Of a stretch of DNA of 6,682 bases, positions 1-6,682 are shown piece by piece; positions within the stretch are counted from its first letter, which is position 1, and every line of letters begins with the position of its first letter. The translations under genes and the position numbers were made by a program. This DNA is from Candidatus Aminicenantota bacterium. Lineage in GTDB: Bacteria; Acidobacteriota; Aminicenantia; Aminicenantales; JAFGBC01. The DNA is taken from positions 1 to 6,682 of the forward strand of contig JAFGBC010000065.1 of NCBI GenBank assembly GCA_016933355.1. Direction: 5' to 3'. The notes under the pieces were generated by a model. It was not told the DNA's origin. It searched no databases and saw only the letters and a program-made list of their open reading frames with translations.

Positions 1-23
1 AACTCGACGGAGGTGCCGGATGA
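1..23 (+). CDS. 3' end of an upstream gene (partial)
   Basis: The third forward frame is open from the window edge and reads LDGGAG before a TGA at 21-23. That stop overlaps the ATG at 20-22 of the next gene as ATGA, a common arrangement for translationally coupled genes. This is the only support; six residues cannot identify a product. If real, the following small gene is part of an operon entering from the left. Confidence 0.4.
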
Positions 24-415
24 AAACCGGGGGAGGTCTGATCTTCGGGCTGCTCATCACCGTGGTCGTTATTTTCGTCCTTCTTTTTGTCAAAACGGGC
101 GAGAAGAGTCACGTCGTCGCGGCCGTGGACGCCCTGCAAGAGGCGGGGATCGCCACGACCAGGGCGAACCTGTCCCAGCTCGAGCAGGTCGTCGTGTCCT
201 TCGTCGCCGGCGAGGGGCGGTCGCCCGAGAGCTGGAAGGAGTTGAGGTCGCTCCGCTACATCATGGCCGGGGCGACCGACGGCTGGGGCCGCGCCATCCG
301 GTACGAAAAGACCTCGGATGAGGGCTTCCGGCTCGTCTCGGCCGGACCCGACGGGGCGTTCGACACGGCGGACGACATCGCCGTCGAGGATGAAGCCGAG
401 GAGGAAGGCGTTTGA
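20..415 (+). CDS. Membrane-anchored protein with type II secretion GspG-like C-terminal domain
   Basis: 131 residues. Residues 7-24 form one hydrophobic segment (GLLITVVVIFVLLFV core) followed by a charged stretch, so the protein is probably inner-membrane anchored with its C-terminus outside. Residues about 48-120 resemble the C-terminal domain of major pseudopilins: a helix with RANLSQLEQVV, a turn near GRSPESWKEL, the D-x-W-G motif at 87-90, and an acidic end (SAGPDGAFDTADDI, 107-120) like the GspG calcium-binding loop. A prepilin peptidase site (G followed by F/M-TLIE) is missing, so it is unlikely to be a processed pseudopilin; it may be a stand-alone relative common in large GC-rich genomes. 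The start is fixed by GGAGG at 9-13 with 6-nt spacing and by the ATGA overlap with the preceding frame. The tail (EDEAEEEG) is strongly acidic. Function beyond the domain resemblance is unknown. Confidence 0.8.
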   Translation: MKTGGGLIFGLLITVVVIFVLLFVKTGEKSHVVAAVDALQEAGIATTRANLSQLEQVVVSFVAGEGRSPESWKELRSLRYIMAGATDGWGRAIRYEKTSDEGFRLVSAGPDGAFDTADDIAVEDEAEEEGV

Positions 416-440
416 CACCGGAAAATGAGTGTGTTATAGA
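412..440 (+). promoter_or_regulatory. Sigma-70-type promoter for the SH3/beta-barrel gene
   Basis: A perfect -35 box TTGACA (412-417) is followed after 17 nt by TATAGA (435-440), with TG at 432-433 making an extended -10. Predicted transcription start is near 447, giving a leader of about 60 nt. The -35 box overlaps the TGA stop (413-415) of the preceding gene. The AT-rich run here contrasts with the GC-rich surroundings. Confidence 0.72.
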
Positions 441-497
441 AAGGGATTGAATCCGGACCTCAGCGGATCGTCACCCCATCAGAGGGCCATCATGTTC

Positions 498-504
498 AAG
501 GAGG
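498..504 (+). promoter_or_regulatory. Strong ribosome binding site for the SH3/beta-barrel gene
   Basis: AAGGAGG lies 4 nt before the ATG at 509, a near-perfect anti-16S match. It fixes the start and suggests high expression. It also lies inside a six-codon reading frame (492-512) whose stop overlaps the ATG. Confidence 0.75.
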
Positions 505-508
505 ACGA

Positions 509-1483
509 ATGAAAAAATTACTCGTTTTCAGCTTGCTCGTCGTCGTGGCTTTGGTCGGTACCGTCGTCGCCAAGGATATCATCCTCAAGGTTAAGGTTTC
601 GGCGGCCAACGTCCGGACCGAGCCGGATTTGTCGGCGCCCGTCATCGCCCAGGTCAAATCCGGAACCCTTCTCGAAGCCAAGTCGAAAGTCGACTCCTGG
701 TACGAGATCCAGGTCCAGGACAAGAGCGGGGACACCGTCACCGGCTATATCCACGCCAACGTCGTGGACGTCGTCTCCGGCGAAGCGGCGCCCGCTCCGC
801 AGGAGGTTCGCCCGGTCGAGCGGGCCCCCGCGCAGCCTGTCCGTCAAGCGCCGCGCTACGCCCGGACCCAGCCGCGGTCCGACGTCAAGAAGTTCCGGAT
901 CATGGGCGGACTGGCCTTCGCCAACCAGAGACTGGACGATGACAGTCAGGACGCCATCGACGCCTATGACCTGGACAAAAGCAGCTTGATGGGGTTTACG
1001 CTGGGCTTCGGCTATGAAGCCTTCAGCCTGACCGACAACATCTGCCTCGAGGTCGGCGGCTTTTTCGTCCCCGGCGGCATGAAATTCTCCGGCGAGTTCC
1101 AGGATGTGGACATCAAGGTCAAGGCCCACGGGTACGCCGTCGGGCTCGCCCTTGTCGGCAAGTACAAGTTGTCTCCGGTCGGAGCCACGCCCTACGCATT
1201 GGCCGGAATCGACGTCGGCTACGTCCTGTCCATGAAGATGAAGACCGAAGCGGGCGAGGAGGAGGACGAGGAGGACATCCTCGACGACACCAACAGGCTT
1301 TACTACGGACTCGACTTCGGGATCGGCTACGAGATGGAGCTCAAAGGCCTGACGCTCGTCATCGAGGGGCGCTATCTGCTCGGCCTCAGCAATATGCTCA
1401 AGAAGCCCGATGATCACGAAGGGGATTGGGACAGCTACGCCAAGCCCACGACCATGGCCGTCACGCTCGGGATCAGGCTCTGA
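509..1483 (+). CDS. Secreted SH3b-domain / outer-membrane beta-barrel fusion protein
   Basis: 324 residues. Residues 1-21 are a signal peptide (MKK, hydrophobic core LLVFSLLVVVALVG, likely cleavage after VVA). Residues about 24-88 match a bacterial SH3 domain: AANVRTEPDLSAPVIAQVKSG, the GTLLE turn, SWYEIQV, and GYIHANVV at the end. A proline/alanine-rich linker (about 92-118) follows. Residues about 127-324 alternate hydrophobic and polar residues with many Gly and aromatics (FTLGFGYEAFSL, LGFGIGYEMEL-type strands) and end in VTLGIRL, typical of small outer-membrane barrels of the OmpA/OprF-like or PF13505 type. SH3b domains often bind peptidoglycan or cell-wall peptides, so the protein may tether the outer membrane to the wall; this is inference. 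An acidic stretch (EEEDEEDILDD, 250-260) is probably a surface loop. It has its own promoter and terminator, hence is likely a monocistronic unit. Confidence 0.85.
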   Translation: MKKLLVFSLLVVVALVGTVVAKDIILKVKVSAANVRTEPDLSAPVIAQVKSGTLLEAKSKVDSWYEIQVQDKSGDTVTGYIHANVVDVVSGEAAPAPQEVRPVERAPAQPVRQAPRYARTQPRSDVKKFRIMGGLAFANQRLDDDSQDAIDAYDLDKSSLMGFTLGFGYEAFSLTDNICLEVGGFFVPGGMKFSGEFQDVDIKVKAHGYAVGLALVGKYKLSPVGATPYALAGIDVGYVLSMKMKTEAGEEEDEEDILDDTNRLYYGLDFGIGYEMELKGLTLVIEGRYLLGLSNMLKKPDDHEGDWDSYAKPTTMAVTLGIRL

Positions 1484-1514
1484 GGGTCGACACCGGAAAG
1501 ATCAAGAACCGCTG

Positions 1515-1552
1515 AGGGGGTGAGGGCCGGGAGCCTTCACCCCCTTTTTTTT
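1515..1552 (+). terminator. Intrinsic (Rho-independent) terminator
   Basis: A 13-bp stem (1515-1527 with 1533-1545, one G-U pair) closes a five-base loop CGGGA and is followed by eight T (1545-1552). It ends the plus-strand beta-barrel transcript. On the minus strand no T-tract follows the hairpin, so it should act mainly in the plus direction. The arm at 1537-1545 also encodes the stop codon of the convergent minus-strand gene. Confidence 0.9.
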
Positions 1553-1788
1553 GCCTTGAAGACCAGGGACAGCCTGCGTAGCTCGGCCTCTGCGGCTTCA
1601 AACCCGGCCCGGCCCGGAAGGGCGTCGAGGCCGTCCGCGTCGTAAAAAAAAGGCCGCCGGATTTCGTCGCCCCAGGACCGCCCCGAGACGATCAGCGTAT
1701 GGAGTGGGCGCCAGAGCGGCGTTTCGCAGAGGGCGGCGAACAGGCGCGCGTTCATGACGGGCTGGCAGCGTCCGGATTGCCCGCTCAT
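1537..1788 (-). CDS. Unrecognised 83-residue protein, last gene of the operon
   Basis: I do not recognise this protein. The start ATG at 1788 overlaps the stop of the HCDH gene (ATGA, 4 nt), and no Shine-Dalgarno sequence precedes it, so it is probably translated by coupling. Codon third positions are mostly G/C like the neighbours, which supports a real gene. It has no membrane segment or signal peptide. A middle part rich in aromatic and hydrophobic residues (LWRPLHTLIVSGRSWGDEIR, about 27-46) is followed by FFYDADGLDALPG and a predicted helix EAAEAELRRLSLVFKAKK at the C-terminus. An internal Met at position 12 is a less likely start. Its stop codon and last codons lie in the stem and T-tract of the opposite-strand terminator. 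It may be an accessory subunit of the operon; function unknown. Confidence 0.65.
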   Translation of the reverse strand: MSGQSGRCQPVMNARLFAALCETPLWRPLHTLIVSGRSWGDEIRRPFFYDADGLDALPGRAGFEAAEAELRRLSLVFKAKKRG

Positions 1789-2939
1789 CGCAGGTGTTCG
1801 GCCAGTTCGGGATTGTAACGGGGTCCGACTTCGCGGTTGAAGCGCTCGAGCCGGCGGCGGATCTCGTCCCGGCCCAGGCGGCGCATCCCGGCGATCGGTC
1901 CTTCAGCCAGTCCCAGAGCGTCCTGAAGACCGAGGTCGAGGTCGTCGGGCGAAGCCTTGTCCAGCTTCAGGATGTAGAGAGCGGCGGCCTGGACGATGAG
2001 CAGCAAGCGGTCGAGAAGGCCGGGCCCCCCCGCCGCGGCCGGGCCCGGGGAATGATTCTGTCCGGGATCGCGATAATACGCGAGCGGGCTCTGGCCGGGC
2101 GGCTCCTCATCGTAGAGATAGAGGCCGCGGCCCCCCTCGCGCCCCGTCCTGCCGTCGGCCAGAAGCCTGGGAATCAGAGCGGGCAGCGGAAAGCACGGCG
2201 GCCGGATCGCCGCCGTCCTCTCGAAGATGTCCCGAAAGAGAGGGATGCCGACGATGTCGAGCGACTCGCAGGGGCCGACCCGAAACGCGCGCTCGGCCAG
2301 CCGGTCGATGTCCCGGGGTGTGGCCAGTCCCTGCTCGAGGATGTAGAGCGCTTCGCACAGGCAGCTCCCCAGGACGGGGTTGAGGGCCGGTCCGGGGCAG
2401 TCGCGGACGACGATCGGACGCCGGTTCAGCCGACGGGCGATGTCGCGGGCCGTCTCGACCGCCCATTCCGCGCCGCCCTCCCAGGAGATGATCTCGACGA
2501 CCGACGTCAAGGGGATGGGATGAATGAGGTGGAAGCCGCAGAAGCGCTCGCTCCGGGACAGGCCGGCGGCGAGCTCGGCCACGGACAGCGAGGAGGTGTT
2601 GGTCGCGATCACCGTATCGGGCGCCGCCGCGGCCTCGATTCGCTTCAGGACGTCCCGCTTGAGGCCCGCGTTTTCGGGAAGGTTCTCGAGGATCAGCGCG
2701 CAACCCGAGAGGACGGCCGGGTCCGTCGAGAAGCGGCAGGCCCGGCCCGTCGCCGAGGGCGGGGCGGCGCCGGGGATGTTATGACGGAGGCGCCGCGCCA
2801 CCCGCCGCTCGTACTGGGCCTGGAAGCGGGAGGCCTGTTCGGCGGTCCGAACCAGAATGGCGACCTCGAATCCGGCCGCGGCGAAGAGGTTGAAGGCGCT
2901 CCGTCCCATCTTGCCGTAGCCTGCGATTCCGATTTTCAT
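1785..2939 (-). CDS. 3-hydroxyacyl-CoA dehydrogenase family protein
   Basis: 384 residues from the ATG at 2939. A frame extending further upstream is open but would add 26 residues before the Rossmann strand and overlap the nitroreductase gene, so MKIGIAGYG is the natural start. The Rossmann motif GYGKMG is at 7-12. Catalytic residues of the family are visible at conserved spacing: Ser116 (in NTSSL), His137 (GFHLIHP), Glu149 (VVEI) and Asn187 (PGPALNP). His and Glu are 12 apart and His and Asn 50 apart, as in the mitochondrial enzyme. The first C-terminal helical domain ends with GREGGRGLYLY (266-276); a linker and a second helical stretch (about 305-384) suggest a duplicated C-terminal domain. 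Typical reaction: NAD(P)-dependent interconversion of 3-hydroxyacyl and 3-oxoacyl thioesters. Two oddities: the usual HFFNP is HLIHP, and the acidic residue expected at the end of beta-2 is replaced by Val-Arg (VAILVRT). Lies 7 nt after the nitroreductase stop; weak ribosome binding site. Confidence 0.88.
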   Translation of the reverse strand: MKIGIAGYGKMGRSAFNLFAAAGFEVAILVRTAEQASRFQAQYERRVARRLRHNIPGAAPPSATGRACRFSTDPAVLSGCALILENLPENAGLKRDVLKRIEAAAAPDTVIATNTSSLSVAELAAGLSRSERFCGFHLIHPIPLTSVVEIISWEGGAEWAVETARDIARRLNRRPIVVRDCPGPALNPVLGSCLCEALYILEQGLATPRDIDRLAERAFRVGPCESLDIVGIPLFRDIFERTAAIRPPCFPLPALIPRLLADGRTGREGGRGLYLYDEEPPGQSPLAYYRDPGQNHSPGPAAAGGPGLLDRLLLIVQAAALYILKLDKASPDDLDLGLQDALGLAEGPIAGMRRLGRDEIRRRLERFNREVGPRYNPELAEHLR

Positions 2940-2946
2940 CGGCGGC

Positions 2947-3566
2947 CTAGCGGTCGGGATCGAGAAATCTCGCGATGTCCTCGAGCGGTTTCCGGCCCGT
3001 CCGCTCGGGCGGCTCATCCGGAGCGGGCAGGCCGATGGGGCAGAGGGCCGCGATCGTCGCTTCCATCTTGAATTCGGCCCGGAAGCGGCGGGCCATGGAG
3101 GCGTCGGTCATGATCCAGACCATGCCCAGGCCGAGCGCCTGGGCCATCAGCCACATGTTCTCGACGGCGCAGGCGATGCCGTCCCGTTCGGCCCGCTCGT
3201 AGCCTCGGTAATAGCTCGGCCCGATGAGCCCCTTGAGCTTGCGAAGCCGGCGCGACAGGCGGCCCGCGTTCCAGACGGTGATGACATGAGGGGCTTCCTC
3301 CAGGATGCGGACCGCGTCGGCCGCGATCGCCTGGAAGCCGGGGACGGACACGCCTTGGGTGCGGCGGGCCATGATCCGGGCCGCCCGGCTCGTGTCGGCG
3401 CCCGAGAGCACCAGGAAATACCAGGGTTGGGAGTTGGTGGGGGAGGGCGCGAGGCGGCCCGCGTCCAGGACCTCGCGGATGAGCTCCTCGGGGACCGGCT
3501 CGGGCGCGAAGCGACGGACGCTCCTCCGCTCGGTCAGGATCTCTTTGAGGAGGGACGCCCGGGGGT

Positions 3567-3570
<4 letters not shown>
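2947..3570 (-). CDS. Nitroreductase-family flavoprotein
   Basis: 207 residues starting at GTG 3570, which overlaps the KAS stop as GTGA (4 nt). A longer open frame reaches 3762 but lies wholly within the KAS gene and has no family resemblance. Family signatures: ERRSVRRF at 14-21 (phosphate of FMN), APSPTNSQPW at 41-50 (the APS/NxQPW motif), a central helix GIACAVENMWLMAQALGLG at 131-149, and ALCPIGLPA near 175-183. Length is normal for the family. Such proteins bind FMN and use NAD(P)H to reduce nitro groups, quinones or enones, and some act as dehydrogenases or oxidases in natural-product pathways. The substrate cannot be told from sequence. Its place between KAS and HCDH suggests a redox step on the ACP- or CoA-bound product (inference). 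Confidence 0.85.
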
Positions 3571-4807
<1,237 letters not shown>

Positions 4808-4808
<1 letters not shown>

Positions 4809-5119
4809 CAGTCGAGGGCCTCGACGATCCCGTCCCCTTTTTCGACGATGTCGTAGACGGCGCGGGCCGTCTCGCCCACGGTCCGGATGGGGTGCTTCTG
4901 GAAATAGCGCCCGATGGCGCGGATTTCGACGCTGACGTCGTATTTCTTCTTGAACTCCTCGATCAGCTCGAGGTAGATGATGGAATCGCCGCCCAGGTCG
5001 TCGATGATCTTGGTCTCGGGTCCGATCGTGTCGAGGGGGACGCCGAGCTCGTCGGACAGGAATTGCCGGATGTGCTCGTAGACCTGAGTCTTTTCCTCGT
5101 CGCTTAATGTGCGCGGCAT
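4808..5119 (-). CDS. Acyl carrier protein
   Basis: 103 residues from ATG 5119, preceded by AAAGGAG with 6-nt spacing. An open frame continues upstream to 5839 but is a shadow of the PPTase gene. The protein has the four-helix carrier shape: helix 1 (EEKTQVYEHIRQFLSDEL, 8-25), the DDLGGDSI motif with phosphopantetheine Ser46, helix 2 (LELIEEFKKKYDV), and helix 3/4 up to about 93. GGDSI instead of the fatty-acid GADSL resembles secondary-metabolism or peptidyl carriers, while helix 2 is acidic and ACP-like. It is longer than the 77-80 residues of housekeeping AcpP because of an N-terminal lead and a C-terminal tail (EKGDGIVEALD). Direct adjacency to PPTase and KAS indicates it is the carrier of this locus. 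Confidence 0.92.
4811..4825 (-). repeat. Short inverted repeat just before the KAS start
   Basis: The last ACP codons form a perfect 7-base inverted repeat around one base (GTCGAGG-N-CCTCGAC). As RNA it can fold into a 6-bp stem with a three-base loop GCC, ending two bases before the TGATG stop/start overlap. It could keep the KAS start closed unless a ribosome finishes ACP (inference). Confidence 0.45.
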
Positions 5120-5820
5120 GAAGAGCTCCTTTCGTTCCACCAGGCGACGGCCAGGACCCAGCCCGGCCCGATGAGGCTGCGCCCGAACGAGCGGCGGCCG
5201 TCGGCTGCTTCGATCCGGCACAGCGTCCCGCGCTCCTCCCGGACCGCGCTGTCCAAGGCGCCGGCCAGTCCGGTGCCGAGCGCTTTGGCGGCCGCTTCCT
5301 TCAGGGTCCAGAGGACGGCGGCCCGGTCGGAAGGCGCGAGGTCGGGCGCGGCATCGTCGTCCGCGCCGACGGCGGACCGCCGGCGCTCCGCCCAGCGGGC
5401 CGAGCGGGGCTCGATATCGACCCCGACCTTGACGCCGGGGAGGTCTGTCCAGGCGGACACGGCCCAGCGGCCGCCATGGGACAGGGCGCAATCGGGAGGG
5501 GGCGCGCCAAGGGCTTCCGGCCCGAGGGAGAGACGGGGGCGGCCCCGCTCGTCCTGCCCGACCTCGCAGTCGCGAGGCGACGCGATAACGCCGCTCCGGA
5601 CCAACGATTCCTTCAGGCAGATCCGCGCCGCCAGCCATTCCCTGCCGCGGCGCCCGCTCCCCAGCCCCTCCAGCCTGAGCCGCTCGCGTTCGGTCAGGTG
5701 GGTGGATACGGCGTCGGCTAGAGTAGGGGCAGCTGCGAAGTCGAACAGGGCGACGCGCGTCGCGTTCGCGAGCGAGAAAAATAGCCGATGGACGTCGAAC
5801 GATCGCGGTTTCGGGCTCAT
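5104..5820 (-). CDS. 4'-phosphopantetheinyl transferase (Sfp/AcpT-like)
   Basis: 238 residues from ATG 5820; a TAG lies in frame 15 nt upstream and no later Met or GTG fits, so the start is secure. Family motifs are GRPRL (93-97), CALSHGGRWAVSAW (111-124), the Mg-binding VGVDIEP with Asp135 and Glu137, and WTLKEAAAKALGTGL with Glu175 and Lys179. Together they identify the Sfp-type enzyme that transfers phosphopantetheine from CoA to the serine of a carrier protein. The obvious partner is the ACP encoded next to it. The C-terminal 16 nt overlap the ACP start region and contain its ribosome binding site. No Shine-Dalgarno precedes this gene, and its promoter is predicted only a few bases upstream. 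A low-complexity insertion (VGADDDAAPDLAPSD, 151-165) lies before the W-x-x-KE motif. Confidence 0.88.
   Translation of the reverse strand: MSPKPRSFDVHRLFFSLANATRVALFDFAAAPTLADAVSTHLTERERLRLEGLGSGRRGREWLAARICLKESLVRSGVIASPRDCEVGQDERGRPRLSLGPEALGAPPPDCALSHGGRWAVSAWTDLPGVKVGVDIEPRSARWAERRRSAVGADDDAAPDLAPSDRAAVLWTLKEAAAKALGTGLAGALDSAVREERGTLCRIEAADGRRSFGRSLIGPGWVLAVAWWNERSSSCRAH
5126..5132 (-). promoter_or_regulatory. Ribosome binding site for the ACP gene
   Basis: AAAGGAG lies 6 nt before ATG 5119, inside the last codons of the PPTase. It decides the ACP start and probably gives the small carrier a higher translation rate than the enzyme genes around it. Confidence 0.75.
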
Positions 5821-5829
5821 CGGAAAAAT

Positions 5830-5858
5830 ATACTAGCATAATTCGGAGGACCGGCCAA
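5830..5858 (-). promoter_or_regulatory. Candidate promoter for the PPTase-ACP-KAS operon
   Basis: On the minus strand TTGGCC (5853-5858) is followed after 17 nt by TAGTAT (5830-5835), with TG at 5837-5838 forming an extended -10. The predicted start is near 5823, only about 3 nt before the PPTase ATG, so the message would be almost leaderless. This is consistent with the absence of a Shine-Dalgarno sequence. The region is AT-rich compared with its neighbours. Confidence 0.5.
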
Positions 5859-5861
5859 ACC

Positions 5862-5888
5862 GAGACTCTCCCGGAACGAGATTCTCGT
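5862..5888. repeat. Paired GAGANTCTC palindromes upstream of the operon promoter
   Basis: GAGACTCTC (5862-5870) and GAGATTCTC (5878-5886, extended to a 13-base dyad at 5876-5888) have centres 16 nt apart and lie just upstream of the predicted -35 box. They could be operator or activator sites, or chance. Each also contains a GANTC methylation motif. Confidence 0.4.
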
Positions 5889-6616
5889 CAGGAGCCCTTG
5901 TCCGGAGGACCGGGTCGGAAGCGCAGGAAGGTCCGGATGAGGTCGTCCGTCGCCTCCTCCTCGGAAATGCCGGGATCGAGGCCGGCGAGCCGGATCGTTT
6001 CCCTCAAAAGCGCCGGGTCGGCGAGGGCCAGGGCCTGCGCGAAGGCCCGGACGCCGGCCGAAAACCCGTTTTTAGAAAAGACCCGATTGACCAGGCCCAG
6101 CCGGAGCGCTTCCTGGGCGGTGACGATGTCGCCGAGCGCGACGAGCTCGAGGGCCTTGGCCCGTCCGATGAGGGAGGCGAGACGCCGGATGCCGCCCAGG
6201 CCGGGGATCAGTCCGATGGAGAGCTCGGGCAACCCCAAACGGGCTTTCTCGGAGCACAGCCGGAAATGACAGGCCAGCGCGACTTCCAGTCCGCCGCCGA
6301 AGCAGTGTCCGTTGACGGCGGCGATCACGGGCTTCGGACAGCGGGCCAGCCGGTTCAGGAGCCCGTTGCCCCGCTCGAGGTCGCGGCGGGCGCCGTCGGC
6401 GTCCGGCCAGCGGCGGAAGACCTCCAGGTCGAACCCGTAGGAAAACGACGTCCCCGTCCCGGTCAGGATGGCGGCGTCCATTTCCGACAGCAGGATGTCG
6501 AGGGCTCCGCCCATCTCGTCGAGGAGTCCGGGCGTGAGCCGATTCTCGGGTGGATTGTCGATGGTCGCGACGAGGAGCCGTCCCTCCCGGCTGAGGCGCA
6601 GGCGGCCGTCGCTCAT
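5888..6616 (-). CDS. Enoyl-CoA hydratase/isomerase (crotonase) family protein
   Basis: 242 residues from ATG 6616, preceded by GGAG with 6-nt spacing; the frame stays open to the window edge, but the family alignment begins a few residues after this Met. The crotonase fold is clear: TIDNPPENRLTPGLLDEM (18-35), the oxyanion-hole loop TSFSYGFDLE (56-65, usually FSAGADL), VNGHCFGGGLEVALACHFRL (101-120) and ELSIGLIPGLGGIRRL (131-146). Both hydratase glutamates are present, Glu111 and Glu131, 20 apart as Glu144/Glu164 in the rat enzyme, so hydration/dehydration activity is plausible. Other crotonase reactions (isomerase, decarboxylase, hydrolase) cannot be excluded. In this context it might dehydrate 3-hydroxyacyl thioesters (inference). 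It is separated from the PPTase by 67 nt and appears to follow another minus-strand gene. Confidence 0.88.
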   Translation of the reverse strand: MSDGRLRLSREGRLLVATIDNPPENRLTPGLLDEMGGALDILLSEMDAAILTGTGTSFSYGFDLEVFRRWPDADGARRDLERGNGLLNRLARCPKPVIAAVNGHCFGGGLEVALACHFRLCSEKARLGLPELSIGLIPGLGGIRRLASLIGRAKALELVALGDIVTAQEALRLGLVNRVFSKNGFSAGVRAFAQALALADPALLRETIRLAGLDPGISEEEATDDLIRTFLRFRPGPPDKGS

Positions 6617-6682
6617 GGTCCGCTCCATCCGGTCAGCGGCGCCAGGGCCCCGGTTCGCCGTTCCATTCCGGGATGAATCCAA
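6613..6682 (-). other. Likely 3' end of another minus-strand gene at the window edge
   Basis: Two frames upstream of the hydratase could be the tail of a preceding gene. One ends in NGEPGPWRR with TGA at 6633-6635, leaving 16 nt containing the Shine-Dalgarno. The other ends in LTGWSGP with TGA at 6613-6615, overlapping the ATG as ATGA. The first has the higher GC at third positions. With so few codons I cannot decide which, if either, is real. Confidence 0.3.

Noticed and set aside
518..1417. Minus-strand open frame of 299 codons
   Set aside because: Antisense of the SH3/beta-barrel gene; no domain, and the sense strand has promoter, ribosome binding site, signal peptide and terminator.
414..1499. 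Repeated 11-mer GACACCGGAAA after both plus-strand stop codons (414-424 and 1489-1499)
   Set aside because: A few shared 11-mers are expected by chance in about 6.7 kb. The first copy is partly the -35 region, and no longer shared sequence surrounds the copies.
1794..3071. Plus-strand open frame of 425 codons
   Set aside because: It lies opposite the HCDH, which has all family motifs. The frame gives no recognisable domain and is Gly/Arg/Asp-rich, as expected from the antisense of a GC-rich gene.
5120..5839. N-terminal extension of the ACP frame into the PPTase gene
   Set aside because: The extension is Arg/Pro-rich and does not resemble a protein family, while the other frame encodes a complete PPTase. 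The strong ribosome binding site before 5119 fits the short ACP.

Overview
This is a GC-rich window (roughly 65% G+C, with coding third positions mostly G or C) from a diderm bacterium. An outer-membrane beta-barrel protein and a membrane-anchored protein with a type II secretion GspG-like domain support a Gram-negative envelope. The style would fit Acidobacteriota/Aminicenantes-like or other deep-branching lineages. That placement is an impression, because there is no marker gene or rRNA here to test it.

Left part (1-1552, plus strand). A small membrane-anchored protein with a GspG-like C-terminal domain follows what looks like the end of an upstream gene (ATGA overlap). A strong predicted sigma-70 promoter, whose -35 box overlaps that gene's stop codon, then drives a secreted protein with an SH3b domain joined by a proline-rich linker to an outer-membrane beta-barrel. 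This unit ends in a textbook intrinsic terminator.

Right part (1537-6682, minus strand). Seven genes read leftward. First comes an enoyl-CoA hydratase/isomerase family protein, entered from an upstream gene beyond the window. After a 67-nt intergenic gap holding a candidate promoter and two palindromes, there is a tight run: a 4'-phosphopantetheinyl transferase (PPTase), an acyl carrier protein (ACP), a FabF-like beta-ketoacyl synthase (KAS), a nitroreductase-family flavoprotein, a 3-hydroxyacyl-CoA dehydrogenase (HCDH) and an unrecognised 83-residue protein. Junctions within the run are overlaps of 16, 1, 4 and 4 nt and one gap of 7 nt, so it is almost certainly one translationally coupled transcript.

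How the right-hand genes could work together (inference). The PPTase would activate the ACP, and the KAS would condense acyl units on it. The usual FabG and FabZ/FabA are absent. Instead there are beta-oxidation-type enzymes able in principle to do beta-keto reduction (HCDH) and dehydration (hydratase), plus a flavin oxidoreductase that could do a further redox step. This looks like a compact fatty-acid or polyketide-like specialised-metabolite locus that mixes ACP-type and CoA-type chemistry. No acyltransferase, thioesterase or transporter is visible here, so the pathway must extend beyond the window or use housekeeping enzymes.
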